The position numbers were made by a program, and so were the translations under genes. A DNA stretch of 64,000 nt, from positions 68,128 to 132,127 of the forward strand of contig QFPM01000007.1 in the NCBI GenBank assembly GCA_003248655.1. Direction: 5' to 3'. Below the pieces are notes generated by a model. It was not told the DNA's origin, did no database searches, and saw only the letters and a program-made list of their open reading frames with translations. This DNA comes from Microbacterium sp. GTDB taxonomy: Bacteria > Actinomycetota > Actinomycetes > Actinomycetales > Microbacteriaceae. Shown piece after piece: positions 58,635 through 64,000 of this stretch (its first letter is position 1; each line of letters opens with the position of its first letter).

Positions 58635-58702
58635 CGATGGGACCTCACTTGTGGATCGAGGGCGTGTCTGCGTCTGTCCCCGGGTGTGGGGCTGGACTCG
58701 GG

Positions 58703-59299
58703 CTAACGGACAGGTAGCGTCCGTGGCCGCCACGCCTCGCGGCGCGCCTCGAACTGCGCGATCTTGTCTTCGCTGCGCAGCGTGAGCCCGATGTCATCGA
58801 GCCCCTCGAGGAGCCGCCACCTAGTGTAATCGTCGATGTCGAAGCCGACGCGGAGATCGCCGAGCTGCGCCATGCGCTGCTCGAGGTCGACCGTGATCGA
58901 CACGCCCGGCTGTGCCGCGATCGCGGCCCACAGCGCCTCGACATTCGCCTCGGACACGACCCCCGTGACGAGACCCTGCTTGCCCGCGTTGCCGCGGAAG
59001 ATGTCGGCGAATTTGGGGCTCAGGACGACGCGGAAGCCGTAGTCGCGCAGCGCCCACACCGCGTGCTCGCGGCTTGACCCCGTGCCGAAGTCGGGGCCGG
59101 CGACGAGAACGGACGCCCCTGCGTAGGCGGGCTGGTTCAGCACGAACTCCGGGTCCTGGCGCCAGTTGGCGAACAGGGCATCTTCGAAGCCCGTCTTGGT
59201 GACGCGCTTGAGGTACACCGCCGGGATGATCTGGTCGGTGTCGACCGCCGAGCGCGTGAGCGGAGCGGCGACGCCGGTGTGGGTCGTGAACTTCTCCAT
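58703..59299 (-). CDS. leuD: 3-isopropylmalate dehydratase small subunit
   Basis: 198 residues from ATG 59299 (MEKFTTHTGVAAPLTRSAVD). Motifs DTDQIIPAVYLKRVTKTGF, GPDFGTGSSREHAVWAL and SPKFADIFRGNAGKQGL, typical of LeuD. Works with LeuC to isomerise 2- to 3-isopropylmalate. It starts two bases after the leuC stop, so they are co-expressed. The 68 bases to murA hold no clear terminator. Confidence 0.96.
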   Translation of the reverse strand: MEKFTTHTGVAAPLTRSAVDTDQIIPAVYLKRVTKTGFEDALFANWRQDPEFVLNQPAYAGASVLVAGPDFGTGSSREHAVWALRDYGFRVVLSPKFADIFRGNAGKQGLVTGVVSEANVEALWAAIAAQPGVSITVDLEQRMAQLGDLRVGFDIDDYTRWRLLEGLDDIGLTLRSEDKIAQFEARREAWRPRTLPVR

Positions 59300-59301
59300 G
59301 A

Positions 59302-60741
59302 TCAGGCCTCCACTCGAGCGGGCAGATCGCTGGGGCTCGCGAGGCGGCCCAGCACGGCCGTCGCGGCGGCGACGAGCGGCGATACGAGGTGCGTGCGCCC
59401 ACCCTTGCCCTGTCGGCCCTCGAAGTTGCGGTTGCTCGTCGAGGCGCAACGCTCCCCCGGTGCGAGCTGGTCGGGGTTCATGCCTAGGCACATCGAGCAC
59501 CCGGCGAAGCGCCACTCCGCGCCGAAGTCGGTGAAGACCTTGTCCAGACCCTCGGCCTCGGCTTCGAGCCGCACCCGGGCGGACCCGGGAACGACCATGA
59601 CGCGCACGCTGTCGGCCTTCGTGCGGCCCTCGATAACCGAGGCGAACGCGCGCAGGTCTTCGATGCGGCTGTTGGTGCACGAGCCCATGAACACGGCATC
59701 CACGGATACGTCCTTCAGTGGCGTGCCTGCTGCCAGATCCATGTACTCGAGTGCCCGCTCGGCGGCGGCCCGCTCGTTCGGGTCGGCGAAGGATGCCGGG
59801 TCGGGCACGACGTCAGACAGCGATACCCCCTGGCCGGGGTTCGTGCCCCACGTGACGAAGGGCTCGAGCTCGTTCGCGTCGAGGAAGACCTCGGCGTCAT
59901 AGACCGCGCCCTCGTCCGACGGCAGCGTGCGCCAGTACGCGACGGCGTCCTCCCAGTCCTGACCGGTCGGGGCGTGCGGACGGCCCTGCACGTACGCGAA
60001 GGTCGTCTCGTCGGGCGCGACCATGCCCGCGCGGGCGCCGGCTTCGATCGACATGTTGCACATCGTCATCCGGCCCTCCATCGAGAGGGAACGGATGGCG
60101 CTGCCCCGGAACTCGAGCACGTAGCCCTGACCGCCGTTCGCACCGATCTTCGCGATGATCGCGAGGATGATGTCCTTGGCTGTCACGCCGGGCTTCAGCT
60201 CACCCTCGACCGTGATGGCCATCGTCTTGAAAGGCTTGAGCGGCAGGGTCTGCGTCGCGAGGACATGCTCGACCTCGCTCGTGCCGATGCCGAACGCCAT
60301 CGCGCCGAAAGCGCCGTGGGTCGAGGTGTGCGAGTCGCCGCAGACGACCGTGATGCCGGGCATCGTGAGTCCGAGCTGCGGGCCGACGACGTGGACGATC
60401 CCCTGCTCCTTGTCGCCGAGCGAGTGCAGGCGCACACCGAACTCCTCGGCGTTGCGACGGAGCGTCTCGATCTGGGTGCGGCTCGTGAGGTCGGCGATCG
60501 GCTTGTCGATCTCGAGCGTCGGCGTGTTGTGGTCCTCGGTCGCGATCGTGAGGTCGAGGCGGCGGACCGGGCGACCCTCTGCGCGCAGGCCGTCGAAGGC
60601 CTGCGGACTCGTGACCTCGTGGACGAGGTGCAGATCGATGTAGATCAGGTCGGGCTCGCCGTTCTCGCCCTTCACGACGAGATGGTCGTCCCACACCTTC
60701 TCGGCGAGGGTGCGCGGGCGGTCGGGAATCGTGATGCTCAT
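59302..60741 (-). CDS. leuC: 3-isopropylmalate dehydratase large subunit
   Basis: 479 residues from ATG 60741 (MSITIPDRPRTLAEKVWD). Cysteine ligands of the 4Fe-4S cluster in FMGSCTNSRIEDL and AGCSMCLGMNPDQL; the CGDSHTSTHGAFGAMAFGIG and GERCASTSNRNFEGRQG motifs are present. Upstream, a candidate leucine leader peptide and alternative hairpins (60787-60865) suggest attenuation by leucine. Confidence 0.96.
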   Translation of the reverse strand: MSITIPDRPRTLAEKVWDDHLVVKGENGEPDLIYIDLHLVHEVTSPQAFDGLRAEGRPVRRLDLTIATEDHNTPTLEIDKPIADLTSRTQIETLRRNAEEFGVRLHSLGDKEQGIVHVVGPQLGLTMPGITVVCGDSHTSTHGAFGAMAFGIGTSEVEHVLATQTLPLKPFKTMAITVEGELKPGVTAKDIILAIIAKIGANGGQGYVLEFRGSAIRSLSMEGRMTMCNMSIEAGARAGMVAPDETTFAYVQGRPHAPTGQDWEDAVAYWRTLPSDEGAVYDAEVFLDANELEPFVTWGTNPGQGVSLSDVVPDPASFADPNERAAAERALEYMDLAAGTPLKDVSVDAVFMGSCTNSRIEDLRAFASVIEGRTKADSVRVMVVPGSARVRLEAEAEGLDKVFTDFGAEWRFAGCSMCLGMNPDQLAPGERCASTSNRNFEGRQGKGGRTHLVSPLVAAATAVLGRLASPSDLPARVEA

Positions 60742-60802
60742 GGTGTCTCGTTCTCCAGCTGAAGGATTCGTGCCCGCGACAGACTCCGCGACGAGAGAGG
60801 GC

Positions 60803-60853
60803 TCAGAGCGAGGTCTCGCCGCGGCCGCTAAGGAGAAGACGAGCGATCCGCAC
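60803..60853 (-). CDS. Candidate leucine leader peptide (leuL-like) of leuCD
   Basis: GTG 60853 to TGA 60803, 16 residues (MRIARLLLSGRGETSL) with three consecutive leucine codons CTT-CTC-CTT; CTT is rare in this genome. Its GTG lies six bases after a TATTCT -10. A stem pairs 60814-60823 with 60787-60796 (10 pairs), with the leader stop in its loop; a competing pairing with the bases just downstream (about 60774-60785) is possible. This is the layout of a ribosome-mediated attenuator. Confidence 0.6.
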   Translation of the reverse strand: MRIARLLLSGRGETSL

Positions 60854-60859
60854 GACGTC

Positions 60860-60865
60860 AGAATA
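60860..60865 (-). promoter_or_regulatory. Extended -10 of the leuCD transcript
   Basis: TGGTATTCT on the minus strand (hexamer TATTCT), six bases before the leader GTG at 60853. No convincing -35, as expected for an extended -10. Transcription would start at the leader peptide. Confidence 0.6.
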
Positions 60866-60901
60866 CCACCGGCGCGCGGCGACTCGGCGCGGCGGACGCG
60901 G

Positions 60902-61972
60902 TCAGGGGCCGTCGACCGTCGGCGGCGTGCCCTTCTCATCGGCCACGGCATCCGCCGCTTCGACGGGCGTCGACGGCGCCTCGCCCGCAGGCGCGGCGCG
61001 ACGCTCGCGCGAGGATGCGACGAGGCTCGCAACGGTCGCGACGACCATCGATGCGACGATCACACCTAGCGACATCCAGGTCGAGATCTCCGGCGCCCAC
61101 TCGATGTGCTGGCCGCCGTTGATGAACGGCAGCTCGTTGACGTGCATGGCGTGGAAGAAGAGCTTCATGCCGATGAAGGCGAGGATGAACGCGATGCCGT
61201 AGTGCAGATACTTGAGGCGGTCGAGCAGGTCGCCGAGCAGGAAGTAGAGCTGGCGCAAGCCCATGAGGGCGAACAGGTTCGCCGTGAACACGATGAACGG
61301 GTTCTGAGTGATCCCGAAGATCGCGGGGATCGAGTCGATCGCAAAAAGCAGATCGGTCATACCGATCGCCGCGAAGACGATGAGCATCGGCGTGAAAATC
61401 TTCTTGCCGTTCACAACCGTCCGGATCTTCGCGCCGTCGTAGTCGTCGCTGATGTCGACCATGCGGCGGAGCGTGCGGACGATGAAAGATTCCTGCTTGA
61501 TCTCGTCCTCATGGTCTGCGTCGGGGAACGCCTGGCGCCATGCCGTCCAGATGAGGAAGGCGCCGAAGATGTAGAACACCCAGCTGAACTGCTCGATGAG
61601 CGCCGCTCCGGCGAGGATGAACAGCCCGCGCAACACGAGCGCGATGATGATGCCCACCATCAGCACCTCCTGCTGATAGCGCCGGGGCACCGCGAACTGG
61701 CTCATGATCAGCACGAAAACGAAGAGGTTGTCGATCGACAAGCTGTACTCCGTCAGCCAGCCGGCGATGAACTGCCCGGCGAAATCGTGGCCGGCGAACA
61801 CCCACAGCAGGCCCGCGAAGATCAGGGCGAGCGTGACGTAGAACACAACCCAGAGGGTCGACTCGCGCGTCGAGGGGATGTGGGGGCGCTTGAGGATCAG
61901 CAGCAGGTCGGCGACGAGGATGAGCGTCAGCACGATCAGCGAGCCGACTTCGAACCAGACGGGAAGCTCCAT
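60902..61972 (-). CDS. TerC-family membrane protein, probable manganese exporter
   Basis: 356 residues from ATG 61972. About nine membrane helices with the TerC acidic residues in YSLSIDNLFVFVLIM and FAAIGMTDLLFAIDSIPAIF; a soluble loop (QAFPDADHEDEIKQESF) and an Ala/Pro-rich cytoplasmic tail of about 55 residues. TerC/Alx-type proteins have been linked to Mn2+ export and to metalation of exported enzymes. A yybP-ykoY-like leader directly upstream supports a manganese role. Confidence 0.9.
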   Translation of the reverse strand: MELPVWFEVGSLIVLTLILVADLLLILKRPHIPSTRESTLWVVFYVTLALIFAGLLWVFAGHDFAGQFIAGWLTEYSLSIDNLFVFVLIMSQFAVPRRYQQEVLMVGIIIALVLRGLFILAGAALIEQFSWVFYIFGAFLIWTAWRQAFPDADHEDEIKQESFIVRTLRRMVDISDDYDGAKIRTVVNGKKIFTPMLIVFAAIGMTDLLFAIDSIPAIFGITQNPFIVFTANLFALMGLRQLYFLLGDLLDRLKYLHYGIAFILAFIGMKLFFHAMHVNELPFINGGQHIEWAPEISTWMSLGVIVASMVVATVASLVASSRERRAAPAGEAPSTPVEAADAVADEKGTPPTVDGP

Positions 61973-61991
61973 GCGGGCCTTTCGGAGGGAT

Positions 61992-62112
61992 GACGAATCG
62001 TCGAAAGTCTCTCCCCCGCCCGGATACCGTCCGAGGCGGCGCGCGACCCGGAGCCCCGACGACGGGGCCCGTACTGACGGGACACGCGATGCGGGATACT
62101 CCCTCTCGCTCG
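61992..62112 (-). ncRNA. yybP-ykoY-like manganese riboswitch upstream of terC
   Basis: On the minus strand the 5' part reads GAGGGAGTATCCCGC (62092-62106 region) and the 3' part GGGGGAGAGACTTTCGACG (62001-62015 region), the two conserved ends of the yybP-ykoY class. GC-rich stems (GTCAGTACGGG, CCCCGTCGTCGGGG) lie between. A GACGATTCGTC hairpin follows just before the ribosome site, a plausible expression platform. TerC genes are classic targets of this riboswitch. Confidence 0.7.
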
Positions 62113-62185
62113 CACAAGGATACAGGTCGTGTGAGACGAGCGGTCGATACTCGACACTGTCAGGGTGGGACCGGACGGGGAGACG

Positions 62186-62746
62186 ATGACCGACACGACA
62201 GCGACCAGTGATGCCGACCTCGTCGCGGCCGCGGCGAGCGGCAGCGAGACGGCCTTCCGCGCGTTGTACCGCGCCTACGCGCGGCCAGTGTTCTGGCTCG
62301 CGCACTCGCTCGTGGGTACACGGGCGGATGCCGAGGACGTGCTGCAGGAGACCTTCCTCGCCGCGTGGCGGAAGTTGCCGGGCCTCGAGCTCGCAGGAGA
62401 CTCGCTGCTTCCTTGGCTGGCGACGATCTGCCGGTTCCAGTGCGCGAATCGCGTGCGGCGCCAGCAGCGCGATCGTGAGCACACGGCATCCGCCGTCGAA
62501 GAGACGCTGCCGTCGACCGTCGATGTCGAGAAGCAAACCATCGAGCGAACCCTCGTCGAGCGGATCCTCGCCGAGGTCGGCACACTGAGCGCGCTCGACC
62601 AGCAGATCTTCCGACTGTGCGCCGCCGAGGGATACGGCTACCAGGCCGCCGCGGAGCGGCTCGGCGTGACGCATGGCACGGTGCGCAACCGGCTGTCGCG
62701 CATCCGCACTCACCTACGAACCACGATCGAACCGGAGGAGACATGA
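62186..62746 (+). CDS. ECF (sigma-70 family) RNA polymerase sigma factor
   Basis: 186 residues from ATG 62186, with GGGGAGA five bases upstream; GTG 62165 is less likely. Region 2: FRALYRAYARPVFWLAHSLV and ADAEDVLQETFLAAWRKLPG. Region 4: QQIFRLCAAEGYGYQAAAERLGV-type helix-turn-helix with HGTVRNRLSRIRTHLR. Overlaps the DUF4349 gene by four bases (ATGA), the layout of a sigma/anti-sigma pair. Confidence 0.92.
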   Translation: MTDTTATSDADLVAAAASGSETAFRALYRAYARPVFWLAHSLVGTRADAEDVLQETFLAAWRKLPGLELAGDSLLPWLATICRFQCANRVRRQQRDREHTASAVEETLPSTVDVEKQTIERTLVERILAEVGTLSALDQQIFRLCAAEGYGYQAAAERLGVTHGTVRNRLSRIRTHLRTTIEPEET

Positions 62747-63855
62747 ACGCTCCAGATGTGACACTGCCCGAGCTGAGCGACGAGCGCATCGGCGAGATCG
62801 AGGTCGAGCTGTTCGCTCGCCTCGCTGCCGATCGACGTGACGCACTGGCGGATGCCGACCGTGCTCGCGTCCGCGCGGTGCGCCGCGGGCGCGTCTGGAT
62901 GGGCGCTGCCGCGGCCGCCGCTGTCGTCGCCGTGGCGGCGATCATCGCGCCGCAGCTGAGCTCCGTCGGGGTCGGTTCAGCGGGGTCTGCGGCGCCCGCA
63001 GTGGATGGTACGTGGCGCGACCAAGCGGCGCCCGATGTGGCAGGCGGCGGGACCCTCGGCGAATCTGCGCAGGAGGTCACCTCGGGGGCTGACTCTGCCG
63101 CTCCGGACGGGGCGACGCGAGAGGTCATCGCGACCGCGAGCGCGACCGTCCGCGTCGATGACACGGATGCCGCGGCGAAGGCTCTTGCCGAGACCGCGGC
63201 GGCGGCGGGCGGCTACGTCGAGTCCATGAGCATCGGCAGCGACAGCTCGCCGGTCGACGTCGGCGCCTCCGAGGGCGGAACGGATGTCGTCGGTCCGAGC
63301 TACCCCGGGCCATCCGGCGCGTGGGTGACGATTCGGGTTCCCGCGGATCAGCTCACCGCGACGCTCGCGGGCCTGAGCGAGCTCGGCACGATCGTGTCGA
63401 CCCAGGTCGACCGCAGCGATATCACGACCCAGGCCGTCGACCTTCGGGCCCGGGTGAGCGCGCTCGAGGCATCCGTGCAGCGACTCACCGAACTCGTCTC
63501 GCAGTCGACGACGACGGCCGATCTCATCGCGGCCGAGTCGGCGCTGGCCGACCGTCAGTCCGAGCTCGAGTCGCTACGCCAGCAGCTGACCTACCTCGAC
63601 GACCAGGTCGCCATGTCGACGCTCACCGTGAACCTGACCGAACCGGCGCCGATCGCGCAGGCGCGCCCGGCCGGCTTCGGCGACGGCCTTGCCGCCGGCT
63701 GGAGCGGGCTCGTCGCCAGCCTCAACGGCGTCGTGATCGCCCTCGGGTTCCTGCTGCCGTGGCTGGCCGTCGCGGCGATCGTCTTCGGGGGCGTCTGGGG
63801 CGTGCGCCGCGCCGTGCGCGCCCGCAGCGATCGCGCGGATGCCGCCGGCGAGTAG
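62743..63855 (+). CDS. DUF4349 membrane protein, possible anti-sigma partner
   Basis: 370 residues. A cytoplasmic N-terminus of about 50 residues (LPELSDERIGEIEVELFARL), one membrane segment (AAAAAAVVAVAAIIA), an outside domain with the DUF4349 pattern ATASATVRVDDTDAAAKAL, GAWVTIRVPADQLTATLAGL and a coiled coil (SALADRQSELESLRQQLTYL), then a second membrane segment (GFLLPWLAVAAIVFGGVWG). The N-terminal tail is of the size that could bind a sigma factor; there is no zinc-type HxxxCxxC motif. The assignment as an anti-sigma is inference from coupling and topology. Confidence 0.85.
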   Translation: MNAPDVTLPELSDERIGEIEVELFARLAADRRDALADADRARVRAVRRGRVWMGAAAAAAVVAVAAIIAPQLSSVGVGSAGSAAPAVDGTWRDQAAPDVAGGGTLGESAQEVTSGADSAAPDGATREVIATASATVRVDDTDAAAKALAETAAAAGGYVESMSIGSDSSPVDVGASEGGTDVVGPSYPGPSGAWVTIRVPADQLTATLAGLSELGTIVSTQVDRSDITTQAVDLRARVSALEASVQRLTELVSQSTTTADLIAAESALADRQSELESLRQQLTYLDDQVAMSTLTVNLTEPAPIAQARPAGFGDGLAAGWSGLVASLNGVVIALGFLLPWLAVAAIVFGGVWGVRRAVRARSDRADAAGE

Positions 63856-63865
63856 CCCTGATATG

Positions 63866-63897
63866 ACGAACGCCCGGTCCGTGGACCGGGCGTTCGT
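63866..63897. terminator. Perfect hairpin terminator after the DUF4349 gene
   Basis: 15-bp perfect stem (63866-63880 and 63883-63897) with a 2-base loop (4 bases unpaired in practice), ending CGTTCGTCGT. It lies 10 bases after the DUF4349 stop and can act in both directions. Confidence 0.8.
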
Positions 63898-63901
63898 CGT
63901 G

Positions 63902-63947
63902 TGGTGACCCCAGCGGGATTCGAACCCGCGTTACCGCCGTGAGAGGG
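63902..63947 (-). pseudogene. 3' half of a tRNA-Glu(CTC)-like gene
   Basis: On the minus strand: anticodon loop CTCTCAC and stem GGCGG, then TAAC, T-arm GCGGG-TTCGAAT-CCCGC, acceptor TGGGGTC, A and CCA (63902-63904). This is the 3' half of tRNA-Glu. The 5' half is absent: past the anticodon loop the sequence becomes an unrelated T-arm in the opposite orientation. Could be an att-site duplicate, a broken gene or an assembly join. Confidence 0.6.
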
Positions 63948-63969
63948 GGTTCGACTCCCCCGGAACCAC
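63945..63969 (+). other. T-arm and acceptor-like segment of a second tRNA, plus strand
   Basis: GGGGG-TTCGACT-CCCCC (63945-63961) is a perfect T-arm with the consensus loop, followed by GGAACCAC. No D-arm or anticodon arm belonging to it is visible upstream. Its end can pair with GTGGT at 63901-63905. The last 31 bases of the window hold nothing recognisable. Confidence 0.5.
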
Positions 63970-64000
63970 GTTGCGGACCCCTCATCGGCCCGTGTTTGCA

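Noticed and set aside
63901..63969. Complete functional tRNA gene
   Set aside because: It has two T-arms in opposite orientation and no proper D-arm or anticodon arm with matching acceptor halves.

Overview
The window is very GC-rich and comes from an actinobacterium, most likely Microbacteriaceae and probably a Microbacterium-like genome. This rests on the conserved actinobacterial gene order, the acidic and alanine-rich tails on S2 and S16, the DUF2469-rnhB-lepB-rplS order, and start codons that often sit directly after a TAnnnT hexamer. No phage, transposase or CRISPR array is seen. Almost all of it is core chromosome.

Layout. 1-866: 5' part of a cysteine desulfurase. 922-7253: glycogen/maltosyl-glucan operon glgX-glgE-glgB. 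7288-13023: thioredoxin/TPR protein, a membrane/lipobox protein, an AI-2E-type transporter, a hydrolase with a zinc-ribbon partner, and a transglycosylase-like protein. 13065-17894 (minus strand): DivIVA-motif protein, cdsA, frr, pyrH, tsf, rpsB. 18188-25190: M23 peptidase with a 27-bp tandem repeat, xerC, dprA, comM, yraN, DUF2469, rnhB, lepB, rplS. 25370-28710: membrane protein, map, trmD, rimM, khpA, rpsP. 28906-34449: glutamate-cysteine ligase-like enzyme, then a glycosyltransferase and a membrane protein translationally coupled to ffh. 34623-39049: TetR regulator divergent from lipB-lipA, a DUF2004-like protein, ftsY, a lipoprotein. 39116-42634: smc. 42716-45389: two small ORFs and two double-GNAT acetyltransferases. 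45390-46623: a small scar inside the mutM 3' end, carrying a decayed PIN/HTH toxin-antitoxin pair. 46480-55453: mutM, rnc, rpmF, DUF177, coaD, recG, acyltransferase, rsmD, thiL, DUF3515 lipoprotein, ddl. 55359-60741: gpsA, plsC, murA, leuD, leuC. 60803-61972: a candidate leucine leader peptide, then terC with a yybP-ykoY-like leader. 62186-63855: ECF sigma factor and a DUF4349 membrane protein. 63902-63969: an aberrant tRNA fragment.

How the genes work together. Protein export and translation are grouped (ffh, ftsY, lepB, rpsB, tsf, frr, rplS, rpsP, rpmF, trmD, rimM, map). So are envelope precursors and phospholipids (cdsA, plsC, gpsA, murA, ddl) and DNA maintenance (smc, recG, mutM, xerC, dprA, comM, rnhB). 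lipB-lipA is a complete lipoylation pair with a likely TetR operator upstream.

Most notable points: (1) the live mutM gene appears to have had its 3' end replaced, and a truncated copy of what looks like the former 3' end lies about 1.1 kb away across a toxin-antitoxin remnant; (2) a 30-codon ORF with a strong promoter and ribosome site, a hairpin-rich leader and a second 44-codon ORF precede a tandem double-GNAT pair; (3) leuCD is preceded by a probable leaderless leader peptide with three leucine codons; (4) at least 13 genes have a TAnnnT hexamer 6-7 bases before the start codon, pointing to leaderless transcription; (5) the word GGATGC/GCATCC is strongly over-represented and overrides codon preference.
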